This document shows, in pieces, positions 1 through 5,758 of a stretch of 9,677 bases of DNA. The stretch comes from Bacillaceae bacterium UBA7792. GTDB lineage: Bacteria > Bacillota > Bacilli > Bacillales > Cytobacillaceae. The notes under the pieces were generated by a model. The model was given only the letters and a program-made list of their open reading frames with translations, was not told where the DNA came from and did not search any database. Location of the stretch: assembly GCA_002480735.1 (NCBI GenBank), contig DLCS01000141.1, positions 1,305 to 10,981 on the forward strand. The letters run 5' to 3'. The position numbers and the translations under genes were made by a program. Position 1 is the first letter of the stretch. Every line of letters starts with the position of its first letter.

Positions 1-242
1 CCCTCATCTATTAAGCGATCATAAAGCTCTAAGAATACACCTGTTGGTGGCTGAGAACTCTTAGGTAATTCCTCTGCGTATTTCATTTTGACCATAAATT
101 CTTCAGGTGTAATATCTTCTCGATCTATATAGGTTTGTCCATCTATATGAATAGACAAGGGGACAACTTCTATTTCATATTTATGCAGAACCTCATCGCG
201 CAAATCCACGGTTGAGTCTGTAACTATCTTAATCTTTCCCAA
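1..242 (-). CDS. DegV family protein, N-terminal part (cut by window edge)
   Basis: The first ~80 residues of a DegV/FakB-type protein are visible and the rest lies beyond base 1. The start is read as TTG at 242-240, giving MGKIKIVTDSTVDL. The VTDSTxDL motif near the N-terminus, followed by EVVPLSIHIDGQTYID and, around residue 65, the SSQPPTGVF segment, is characteristic of DegV. Known members bind a fatty acid and, as FakB, present it to the kinase FakA for phospholipid synthesis; whether this paralogue does so is inference. No in-frame ATG exists upstream. An extended Shine-Dalgarno (AGGATGTGATG, revcomp of 245-255) lies just before the TTG and decides the start. A TATAAT about 40 nt upstream suggests its own promoter. 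Family assignment is confident; the exact paralogue is unknown. Confidence 0.9.
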   Translation of the reverse strand, partial: MGKIKIVTDSTVDLRDEVLHKYEIEVVPLSIHIDGQTYIDREDITPEEFMVKMKYAEELPKSSQPPTGVFLELYDRLIDE

Positions 243-278
243 TCCATCACATCCTAATTGTCATGTAGCTTATTATCT

Positions 279-284
279 ATTATA
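279..284 (-). promoter_or_regulatory. Candidate -10 box for the DegV-family gene
   Basis: A perfect TATAAT on the minus strand lies about 37 nt upstream of the TTG start, in the 139-nt gap after the DUF5658-like gene. No good TTGACA-like -35 is seen at 16-18 bp, so this is a tentative SigA-type promoter. Confidence 0.3.
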
Positions 285-381
285 CACGTACAATCAGCCA
301 GATTTAAAGCTATTTTTGTGAAAATGATATGCCTTCCACATCGGATGATATTTGCTAGCAAACGATAAGGCGGATTCAGGA

Positions 382-693
382 TTAAAAAATCAGAAAATAA
401 AGCCAGACGAAATGAGTTGCTGTGACCGTAATATATAATGTAACAGAAATTAAAGCAAGAAATCTTAAAATAAATGAGATGGACTGTTCCATTAGAATTC
501 GAGAAATAATTAGCAGGAATAACGATAACAATACTTTGACAATTAAGAAAGACCATGGGGCGACATCGATTAAATATGCCATAAAAGGATTATATTCTTC
601 AATCATGTCACCACGGACACCTATAAACGTGACAAAACCATCGAATACATTTAATACAGATAAGAAAATGAATATTTTACTCATTTCGATCAT
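382..693 (-). CDS. Small membrane protein, DUF5658-like
   Basis: This 103-residue hydrophobic protein has three likely transmembrane segments, at about residues 4-24, 47-65 and 74-102. The first helix and following loop (LNVFDGFVTFIGV, then EEYNPFMAYLI) match the pattern I associate with DUF5658: an Asp in a helix, then E-x-NP. This is a family of unknown function. The start at 693 (ATG ATC GAA ATG) has only a weak upstream GGAA; the internal ATG at 684 is possible but has no better ribosome site. It is transcribed alone from a promoter at 774-802 and follows the tatC terminator, so it is not an obvious part of the tat unit. No catalytic motif is seen and I assign no function. Confidence 0.7.
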   Translation of the reverse strand: MIEMSKIFIFLSVLNVFDGFVTFIGVRGDMIEEYNPFMAYLIDVAPWSFLIVKVLLSLFLLIISRILMEQSISFILRFLALISVTLYITVTATHFVWLYFLIF

Positions 694-757
694 TCAATCT
701 ATTTTTCCATTTCATGTCCACTTTAATTTTCCCCATTTCAAAAGAGCCTATTCTTTT

Positions 758-773
758 GTTCTTTATTAAGAAC
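758..773. promoter_or_regulatory. Operator-like dyad at the DUF5658 gene promoter
   Basis: GTTCTT-TATT-AAGAAC is a perfect 6-bp dyad with a 4-bp spacer. It starts immediately downstream of the TATAAT box (774-779) and so covers the expected transcription start of the DUF5658-like gene. The placement suits a repressor site. It does not match the CIRCE, PerR/Fur or Bacillus LexA consensus, so the regulator is unknown. Confidence 0.3.
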
Positions 774-802
774 ATTATAGCTCTTTAAACAGGAAAAACC
801 AA
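774..802 (-). promoter_or_regulatory. SigA-type promoter for the DUF5658-like gene
   Basis: On the minus strand, TTGGTT (797-802) is followed after 17 bp by a perfect TATAAT (774-779). It lies between the tatC terminator and the gene starting at 693, leaving a leader of about 70 nt. The -35 is only a partial match. Confidence 0.5.
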
Positions 803-831
803 ATAAAAAAACCGAGCAAAAAGCCCGGTTT
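803..831 (-). terminator. Intrinsic terminator of tatC
   Basis: Read on the minus strand, AAACCGGGC-TTTTT-GCTCGGTTT forms a 9-bp stem with one G-U pair (809-831), followed by a run of seven T (ending at 805). It begins about 10 nt after the tatC stop codon. On the plus strand the G-U pair becomes an A-C mismatch and there is no U tail, so it acts for tatC. Confidence 0.88.
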
Positions 832-841
832 GTTCTAATAA

Positions 842-1615
842 TTACTCTACTACCTCATCTTTATCTTCTTCCGCTTGTTCCTCAAATTGTTCCGCCCATT
901 CTTTTTCCTTCTTTAGTTTTCGCTTATAGACAATTTTTGATAAATTAATACTGATTTCATAAAGGAATAGCAACGGAATCGAAACGAGCGTATCTGACAT
1001 AATATCGGGCGGTGATATAACGACACCTATGATAACAAGAACAAAGTATGCATACTTCCTCATCTTTTGGAGGATATATGGATTAATGATTCCAAGCGAT
1101 GTTAAGAACATTGCCACAACTGGTAGTTCAAACAAGAATCCGAAAGGAAGAGTCATATGCATGATAAAACGGAAGTATTTTTCCGCGGTAAAGTTCGTTA
1201 CAACCATGTCTCCACTAATATCAACTAAAAACTGCATGATGGTCGGAAAAATAATAAAATATCCAAAGGATAGCCCTACGATGAATAAAATAAATAGAGC
1301 TGGGATATAGGAAAGAGAAATTTTCTTTTCAATTGGCTTTAATGCAGGTTTGACGAACAACCAGAGCTGCGTAGCTATGACTGGAATGGTACCGGCAATC
1401 GCAATAACGCTTGCAATCATAAAATAGATCCAGACAATATCACTCGGTCCAAGCACTACTAGCTTCACATCTAAATCACGTACAAACCAATTATATATTT
1501 CCTTCACATAAATAAAGCCTACTACAAAAAAAACGAGAAAAGCGGCTACAGATATAATTAATCTTTTTCTTAATTCATCCAAGTGCTCAATTAGGTTTAG
1601 TTCTTTATCTTCCAT
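842..1615 (-). CDS. tatC: Twin-arginine translocase subunit TatC (TatCd-like)
   Basis: TatC is the polytopic membrane subunit that recognises twin-arginine signal peptides and, with TatA, exports folded proteins across the cytoplasmic membrane. The 257-residue sequence has the family layout: cytoplasmic N-terminus with EHLDELRKRL (residues 10-19), six hydrophobic segments (about 20-37, 62-83, 101-124, 148-170, 187-202, 211-227), the first cytoplasmic loop with KPALKPIEKK (Glu96), SFGYFIIFP (116-124) and ISPPDIMSD (200-208). The IYNWFVRDLD...VLGPS segment resembles B. subtilis TatCd more than TatCy, as far as I recall those sequences. An acidic tail covers about residues 236-257. The start ATG at 1615 follows GGCAGGAG. 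It has its own promoter at 1805-1832, a long leader, and a terminator right after the stop. No phoD-like substrate gene is adjacent. Confidence 0.96.
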   Translation of the reverse strand: MEDKELNLIEHLDELRKRLIISVAAFLVFFVVGFIYVKEIYNWFVRDLDVKLVVLGPSDIVWIYFMIASVIAIAGTIPVIATQLWLFVKPALKPIEKKISLSYIPALFILFIVGLSFGYFIIFPTIMQFLVDISGDMVVTNFTAEKYFRFIMHMTLPFGFLFELPVVAMFLTSLGIINPYILQKMRKYAYFVLVIIGVVISPPDIMSDTLVSIPLLFLYEISINLSKIVYKRKLKKEKEWAEQFEEQAEEDKDEVVE

Positions 1616-1673
1616 ACTGTGTGTTCTCCTGCCTACTAATTGTCGTAAATTATTTTATCATTAGACTCTGCCA

Positions 1674-1753
1674 GATACCGCCTTATACATGTGCGTTCAC
1701 TAAGATATTCGCACCGAATAAAACCCGTTCACGCACAAGTATAAGGCTATATC
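1674..1753. repeat. 80-bp imperfect inverted repeat in the tatC leader
   Basis: The arms 1674-1696 and 1731-1753 are complementary at 20 of 23 positions; the inner 17 are complementary at 16. Between them lies a 34-nt loop that contains a perfect small hairpin, TATTCG-CAC-CGAATA (1706-1720). In the minus-strand RNA, the end of each arm carries GUGAAC. The two copies can pair as G-C, U-A, tandem G.A/A.G, A-U, C-G, which would extend the stem past the arms. It lies downstream of the predicted tatC promoter and upstream of its ribosome site, so it should be transcribed as 5' leader. I do not recognise it as a known riboswitch. It could be a cis-acting RNA, a small RNA, or a dispersed palindromic repeat. 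Confidence 0.75.
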
Positions 1754-1804
1754 AACAAGTGTTTATTAACAAAGCCTACCATTATGAAGACGGCTTGCGG
1801 AATT

Positions 1805-1832
1805 AGTATAGCATGAATTCCAATCATTTCAA
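1805..1832 (-). promoter_or_regulatory. SigA-type promoter upstream of tatC
   Basis: On the minus strand, TTGAAA (1827-1832) and TATACT (1805-1810) are separated by 16 bp, and a TGC just before the -10 makes it an extended -10. This is among the best promoter matches in the window. It sits directly after the tatA terminator and predicts a tatC leader of about 180 nt. Confidence 0.65.
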
Positions 1833-1837
1833 TGAAG

Positions 1838-1866
1838 AAAAAAAGTGTAAGATAAAAATCTCACAC
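1838..1866 (-). terminator. Intrinsic terminator of tatA
   Basis: On the minus strand, GTGTGAGAT-TTTT-ATCTTACAC forms a 9-bp stem with one G-U pair (1845-1866) followed by seven T (1838-1844). It starts one base after the tatA stop codon, so most tatA transcripts should end before tatC. Confidence 0.88.
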
Positions 1867-1867
1867 C

Positions 1868-2080
1868 TTATTTTGTAATTTTTGTCATTTCTTTGATTTC
1901 TTTCTTTTCTTCTTCGAACTCTTCCATAACATCACTTGTTAATTCACGAGTAGATTTCTTAAATTCACGAAGGGTCTGCCCAAAAGCTCTGCCGATCTCT
2001 GGAAGTTTCTTCGGACCGAAGATAATTAAAGCTAAAACTAAAATCAAGATTAATCCAGGTACTCCGATGTTTGATAACAT
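1868..2080 (-). CDS. tatA: Twin-arginine translocase subunit TatA (TatAd-like)
   Basis: TatA is the small subunit that oligomerises to form the transient translocation site of the Tat system. The 70-residue protein shows the typical order: short N-terminus, one transmembrane helix (about residues 6-21), the FGP hinge (21-23), an amphipathic helix starting KKLPEIGRA, then a charged Glu/Lys-rich tail (about 50-70). The N-terminus [13 protein letters not shown] closely resembles B. subtilis TatAd as I recall it, rather than TatAy, which fits the TatCd-like partner downstream. Only one tatA and no tatB is present, as is usual for the minimal Gram-positive TatA-TatC system. The start ATG at 2080 has AAAGGGG about 10 nt upstream. 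It is followed at once by a strong terminator, so it is probably made from its own short message. Confidence 0.96.
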   Translation of the reverse strand: MLSNIGVPGLILILVLALIIFGPKKLPEIGRAFGQTLREFKKSTRELTSDVMEEFEEEKKEIKEMTKITK

Positions 2081-2121
2081 GGTAGAACAACCCCTTTATT
2101 AATAACTTGTAATACATAATG

Positions 2122-2127
2122 ATTATA
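2122..2127 (-). promoter_or_regulatory. Candidate -10 box for tatA
   Basis: A perfect TATAAT on the minus strand lies 41 bp upstream of the tatA start. The -35 region at 17 bp is poor (CCCATA). The ilvA-tatA gap (2081-2232) also holds a 7-bp inverted repeat, TTCATAA/TTATGAA (2166-2193). It has no U tail, so I see no convincing ilvA terminator there. Confidence 0.4.
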
Positions 2128-2232
2128 GTATTTTTCGAGCCCTTTATGGGAGATATCGATGATTGTTCATAAGATCTTCACATTCTTTATGAAATTTTCT
2201 TTTTTGTGACTTACATCATTTTCAAGTATGGC

Positions 2233-3501
2233 TCAAATGAGTAAATTAAATAGATCCCTGTCTTTATTAACCTCAGTATAGGAAAAACCCTTCTTATTTA
2301 ATCTACTTATTAAATCATTATAGTTTTCCCTCTTCTGAAGTTCAATCCCTACTAATGCAGGACCGTTTTCTTTGTTGTTCTTTTTCGTGTATTCAAACCT
2401 TGTAATATCATCAGTAGGACCCAATACCTCGTCTAAAAACTCTCTTAATGCACCGGCTCTCTGCGGAAAATTAACAATGAAGTAATATAAAAGGCCTTCA
2501 TAGAGCAAGGATCTCTCCTTAATCTCTTGCATCCTTCCGATATCATTGTTGCCTCCACTTATCACACAGACAACGGTCTTCCCTTTAATTTCCTCCTTAT
2601 ATAAATCAAGTGCGGCAATCGTCAACGCACCAGCAGGCTCTGCGACAATCGCATGCTCATTATAAAGCTCCAAAATACTGGTGCATACCTTCCCCTCTGA
2701 TACAAGCAAAATATCATCTAAAAGGTCCTGACAAATATCAAAGGTCTTGCTTCCAACACACATGACAGCAGTACCGTCGATGAATTTGTCAATATCTGCA
2801 AGTGCAGTAACCGTTCCTTGCTCAATCGATGTCTTCATAGAAGGCGCCCCAACAGATTCCACACCAACCAATTTGGTTGTTGGAGAGATGCTCTTAATGT
2901 AGGTGCTTAGGCCAGACATCAAGCCTCCTCCTCCAATGCTGCCGAAGACATAATCAATCTTTTCTTCACAATCATTCAGAATTTCTACAGCAACAGTCCC
3001 TTGCCCGGCAATCACCATTTCATCATCAAAAGGATGGATAAAAGCACGATTTTCATTCTCCGCACAAATGAAAGCCTCTCGGGAGGATGCATCAAAGGTA
3101 TCCCCTACTAATATAATTTCGACGTTGTCACGTCCAAACAGCTCCACCTGCTTTATTTTTTGCTTTGGAGTCGTCGTTGGCATAAAAATTTTCCCGTGCA
3201 CACCTAAATGGCGACAAGCAAAAGCCACTCCCTGTGCATGGTTACCAGCACTCGCACAAACAACCCCATTTTTGAGTTGCTCCGTACTTAAGGATTTAAC
3301 CTTGTAATAGGCACCCCTTAACTTAAAAGAACGAACATGCTGCAAATCCTCCCGTTTTAAGTAAACATTACAGGAGTACTTTTCAGAAAGACGTTCATTT
3401 TTTTGTAACGGCGTATGGGCAACGATATCCTTTAGCTGCTGGTATGCAATGATAATATCTTCCACTTGCACCCATTTTCGTTTTAGTACCTTCTGTTCCA
3501 T
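2233..3501 (-). CDS. ilvA: Threonine ammonia-lyase (threonine dehydratase), biosynthetic
   Basis: IlvA deaminates L-threonine to 2-oxobutanoate with pyridoxal phosphate, the committed step towards isoleucine. The N-terminal fold-type II PLP domain carries the Schiff-base lysine in SFKLRGAYYKV (Lys60), ASAGNHAQG (83-91), and the phosphate-binding glycine loop GSIGGGG (187-193). ISGGNND lies near the end of the catalytic domain. Residues from about 331 to 422 form a single C-terminal ACT-like regulatory domain. The 422-residue length and one ACT-like domain agree with the Bacillus-type enzyme rather than the longer two-ACT enterobacterial form. The start ATG at 3501 follows GAGGGA. It is monocistronic by its signals: own extended -10 promoter upstream, and hairpins separating it from plsC. 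No T-box leader is present, but a weak CodY-like site is. Confidence 0.96.
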   Translation of the reverse strand: MEQKVLKRKWVQVEDIIIAYQQLKDIVAHTPLQKNERLSEKYSCNVYLKREDLQHVRSFKLRGAYYKVKSLSTEQLKNGVVCASAGNHAQGVAFACRHLGVHGKIFMPTTTPKQKIKQVELFGRDNVEIILVGDTFDASSREAFICAENENRAFIHPFDDEMVIAGQGTVAVEILNDCEEKIDYVFGSIGGGGLMSGLSTYIKSISPTTKLVGVESVGAPSMKTSIEQGTVTALADIDKFIDGTAVMCVGSKTFDICQDLLDDILLVSEGKVCTSILELYNEHAIVAEPAGALTIAALDLYKEEIKGKTVVCVISGGNNDIGRMQEIKERSLLYEGLLYYFIVNFPQRAGALREFLDEVLGPTDDITRFEYTKKNNKENGPALVGIELQKRENYNDLISRLNKKGFSYTEVNKDRDLFNLLI

Positions 3502-3537
3502 ATCATTCCCTCATTTCTCCGTTAATTTAATTTGATC

Positions 3538-3546
3538 ATTATAGCA
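3538..3546 (-). promoter_or_regulatory. ilvA: Extended -10 promoter of ilvA
   Basis: On the minus strand, TGC-TATAAT lies 36 bp upstream of the ATG. The -35 region is AT-rich and weak, as expected for an extended -10 promoter. The leader would be only about 30 nt, too short for a T-box or attenuator. Confidence 0.6.
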
Positions 3547-3587
3547 TGTTCTTTCGATTTTTATAAGAGTGTTTTTATAAAATTTAT

Positions 3588-3602
3588 AGTTTTCTTTCAA
3601 TT
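3588..3602. promoter_or_regulatory. Weak CodY-box-like sequence upstream of ilvA
   Basis: AGTTTTCTTTCAATT agrees with the CodY consensus AATTTTCWGAAAATT at 11 of 15 positions. It is centred roughly 60-65 bp upstream of the predicted start of ilvA transcription. CodY control of branched-chain amino-acid genes is well established in Bacillus, but a four-mismatch match in AT-rich DNA is weak. Confidence 0.2.
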
Positions 3603-3615
3603 CAAAACACAATAC

Positions 3616-3639
3616 GCCCCCCTGTCGAAACAAGGGGGC
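3616..3639 (-). terminator. GC-rich hairpin terminator after plsC
   Basis: On the minus strand, GCCCCCTTG-TTTCGA-CAGGGGGGC forms a 9-bp stem with one wobble pair, beginning 7 nt after the plsC stop codon. The following tail (GTATTGTGTTTT) is only moderately U-rich. The stem is strong enough that I call it the end of the thyA-dfrA-plsC unit. Confidence 0.7.
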
Positions 3640-3645
3640 TTGTCC

Positions 3646-4377
3646 TTAAGATGCATTGGATAATGTCTCTAGTTCCTTTCGGATAATTCCTTCAATATGG
3701 GCTGCAAGTTCCTTTGCATTCATATTTTCATAAACGTTAGGACCGATGGGTGAGCAAATTGTCACTTTAATTTTCGCTGGTTTGATAAGACGTCCGTTCT
3801 TTTCAAACACTTCGGAGGTCCCTTTTATACAAACTGGAATAATGGGTACCTTGGCATCTGTTGCAAGCCTAAAGCTTCCCGACTTAAATTCTCCCATTTC
3901 GCCGCCCTTGCTCCTTGTCCCCTCTGGAAAGACTACAAGAGAATGTCCTTGGCGCAGGATTTCTGCTCCTTCTCGGATGGAGCGAATGGCTTGACGGCGA
4001 TCACTACGATCGAGAAACACGCAATTGATGACTTCCATCCAGGAAGAAATAATCGGAACCTTTTTTACTTCAATTTTAGAAATAAAGCCAAAGGGCTTTT
4101 CAATGAAACCGAGGAGGGTCGGAACATCAAAATCTCCCTCATGATTGCTAATAAAAACAACGGGGCCAGCAGGAATCTTCTCTTGCCCAACCACTTCAAT
4201 CTTAGAGCCGGTTATTTTCATGATCGTCCTCGACCATCTCTTTGGCATGTCATGGATCCTTCTATCCCTTTCCTCGACTGGGATCTCAGATGACAGTTTT
4301 CTCATTTTTCTCAAAGTCGGGACACTGTAAATCAAATAACCCGCCATATAAAAAAAGCATGTGACTAAACGAAGCAT
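3646..4377 (-). CDS. plsC: 1-acyl-sn-glycerol-3-phosphate acyltransferase family protein
   Basis: This family transfers an acyl group to lysophosphatidic acid to make phosphatidic acid at the membrane. The ATG at 4377 (243 residues) is chosen because AGGAGGAGA ends 3 nt upstream. A longer frame from TTG at 4401 would translate through that ribosome site. A hydrophobic N-terminal stretch (about residues 3-20) is the likely membrane anchor. The four acyltransferase blocks are present: NHEGDFD (78-84, catalytic His79 and Asp84 as H-x4-D), VFLDRSDRR (120-128), FPEGTRSKGG (150-159) and VPIIPVCIKG (177-186). It is 35 nt downstream of dfrA, probably in the same operon. B. subtilis has a PlsC-like paralogue (YpkP) near thyB-dfrA, so this may be that paralogue rather than the main PlsC; substrate is inferred from family only. 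Confidence 0.9.
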   Translation of the reverse strand: MLRLVTCFFYMAGYLIYSVPTLRKMRKLSSEIPVEERDRRIHDMPKRWSRTIMKITGSKIEVVGQEKIPAGPVVFISNHEGDFDVPTLLGFIEKPFGFISKIEVKKVPIISSWMEVINCVFLDRSDRRQAIRSIREGAEILRQGHSLVVFPEGTRSKGGEMGEFKSGSFRLATDAKVPIIPVCIKGTSEVFEKNGRLIKPAKIKVTICSPIGPNVYENMNAKELAAHIEGIIRKELETLSNAS

Positions 4378-4412
4378 GTCTCTCCTCCTAATTGCTAACA
4401 AAGCTGCCTAGC

Positions 4413-4907
4413 TTAAGGCTGTTTTCGTTCATAAACAGTGAATTCATAATCATAAGGATTCTTCTCATCCTTTAATCCTTTTTCTGTGGAAGTTAGCTGC
4501 CACTCGTTCATATCGATTTCAGGAAAAAAGGTATCCCCTTGAAAATCCTCATGAATGATCGTGATGTAAAGGCGCCCCACTTCTCGGAGAAGCTGTTTGA
4601 AAATTTCTGCACCGCCGATCACAAAAAATTCTTCCTCAGGCTTCTGTTTGCAATAAGAGAGAAAATCCTCGATTTGATAAAAAACGGTGCAGTCATCACG
4701 ACTAAAGCTTGGATTTCTCGTAATGATGATATTTTCTCTCCCCGGCAAGGCACGGCCAATCGATTCAAATGTTTTTCTGCCCATGACAATGGGGTGTCCC
4801 ATTGTCACCCGTTTGAAGTTCTTCAAGTCCTCCGGCAAATGCCACGGAAGCTCGTTATCCTTGCCAATGACCCGGTTATCATCCATCGCCACAATAAAAG
4901 AGATCAT
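4413..4907 (-). CDS. dfrA: Dihydrofolate reductase
   Basis: It reduces 7,8-dihydrofolate to tetrahydrofolate with NADPH, regenerating the folate that thymidylate synthase oxidises. The 164-residue sequence shows the classic DHFR motifs: [20 protein letters not shown] (12-31) with the catalytic acid at Asp27, [22 protein letters not shown] (43-64, with the NADPH-binding arginines), and [10 protein letters not shown] (94-103). Length and motifs agree with the chromosomal housekeeping enzyme. Phe/Tyr/Trp substitutions linked to trimethoprim resistance cannot be judged without an alignment. Its ATG overlaps the thyA stop as ATGA, with GGGAG in the end of thyA as ribosome site, so the two are translationally coupled. 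Confidence 0.97.
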   Translation of the reverse strand: MISFIVAMDDNRVIGKDNELPWHLPEDLKNFKRVTMGHPIVMGRKTFESIGRALPGRENIIITRNPSFSRDDCTVFYQIEDFLSYCKQKPEEEFFVIGGAEIFKQLLREVGRLYITIIHEDFQGDTFFPEIDMNEWQLTSTEKGLKDEKNPYDYEFTVYERKQP

Positions 4908-5698
4908 ACGCTCACAGCTCCCTTAATATGAGGATGGGCTACATAATCCACGAGCTCAAAGTCCTCGTACTTAAATTGAAAAATATCTTTTACTCCCGGA
5001 TTGATTTTCATTTTTGGTAGCGGATACGGTTCTCTTGTTAATTGTAGCTGAACCTGTTCCAGGTGATTATTATAAATATGGGCATCCCCTAATGTATGTA
5101 TGAATTCACCAGGCTCTAAGTCACATACCTGTGCAATCATTAAGGTTAACAAAGCATAAGAAGCGATGTTAAAGGGCACCCCGAGGAAAATATCTGCAGA
5201 GCGCTGATAGAGCTGACAGGATAGCTTTCCATCTGCTACATGAAATTGGAAGAGACAATGACATGGTGGCAGTGCCATCTTATCAAGATCCCCTACATTC
5301 CAAGCGTTGACAATTAACCTTCTTGAATCGGGATTCGTCTTGATTTGTTCGATTAATTGTCGAATCTGGTCAACCGTTGTTCCGTCGGCAGAAGTCCAGG
5401 AACGCCATTGATGACCATAGACTGGGCCTAAATTCCCCTCTTCATCCGCCCACTCATTCCAAATACGGACTCCATTTTCCTGAAGATACTTAATATTCGT
5501 ATCCCCAGAGAGAAACCAGAGCAGCTCATGGATAATGGATTTCAAATGTAATTTCTTCGTCGTCACAACCGGAAAGCCATCAGCTAAGTTAAAGCGCATT
5601 TGATAGCCAAAGGTACTAATCGTACCCGTACCAGTTCGGTCCTGTTTTTTTACGCCATTTTCTAACACATGTCTACAAAGATCTAGATATTGTTTCAT
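4904..5698 (-). CDS. thyA: Thymidylate synthase (ThyA type)
   Basis: It methylates dUMP to dTMP using 5,10-methylene-tetrahydrofolate, producing dihydrofolate. The protein is 264 residues, and its residues fall at the same numbers as the E. coli enzyme: Arg21 in RTGTGT, catalytic Cys146 in [12 protein letters not shown], Arg166 and Asp169 in [14 protein letters not shown], Asn177, His207 and Tyr209 in GDAHIYNNH. The C-terminus HIKGAVSV also has the E. coli form. It corresponds to the 264-aa ThyB type of B. subtilis rather than the longer phage-like ThyA, or the flavin-dependent ThyX. The start ATG at 5698 follows AAGGTG. It is the first gene of thyA-dfrA-plsC, with a probable extended -10 promoter in the 60-nt gap after the metallopeptidase gene. 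Confidence 0.97.
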   Translation of the reverse strand: MKQYLDLCRHVLENGVKKQDRTGTGTISTFGYQMRFNLADGFPVVTTKKLHLKSIIHELLWFLSGDTNIKYLQENGVRIWNEWADEEGNLGPVYGHQWRSWTSADGTTVDQIRQLIEQIKTNPDSRRLIVNAWNVGDLDKMALPPCHCLFQFHVADGKLSCQLYQRSADIFLGVPFNIASYALLTLMIAQVCDLEPGEFIHTLGDAHIYNNHLEQVQLQLTREPYPLPKMKINPGVKDIFQFKYEDFELVDYVAHPHIKGAVSV

Positions 5699-5732
5699 TT
5701 TTCCACACCTTTTTCCTTTTTACATGGTTCTA

Positions 5733-5741
5733 ATTCTACCA
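5733..5741 (-). promoter_or_regulatory. Candidate extended -10 promoter of thyA
   Basis: On the minus strand, TGG-TAGAAT lies 35 bp before the thyA ATG, in the 60-nt gap after the upstream gene. It has an extended TGn motif and a five-of-six -10 but no clear -35. Read-through from the upstream gene is an alternative. Confidence 0.35.
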
Positions 5742-5758
5742 TACATGATGTGGCAATT

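Noticed and set aside
351..373. Perfect 12-bp palindrome TTTGCTAGCAAA followed by ATAAGGCGG, a 9-mer also found (opposite strand) at 1678-1686
   Set aside because: The shared 9-mer does not extend, and no matching second arm exists here. I treat the similarity to the tatC-leader element as coincidence, though a genome-wide repeat search would settle it.
422..769. Plus-strand open frame of 115 codons
   Set aside because: It is antisense to the DUF5658-like gene and its promoter. It has poor composition, no ribosome site and no recognisable motif.
1616..1804. tatC leader as a known riboswitch
   Set aside because: I compared it by eye with purine, glycine, FMN, ykoK, yybP, ydaO, ZTP, guanidine, fluoride and c-di-GMP cores and saw no match.
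1621..1806. Plus-strand 61-codon frame across the tatA-tatC gap
   Set aside because: It spans the inverted repeat and the tatC promoter. It has no ribosome site and no recognisable protein features.
2166..2193. TTCATAA/TTATGAA inverted repeat as an ilvA terminator
   Set aside because: The stem is AT-only and short, with a 14-nt loop and no U tract after it in the ilvA direction.
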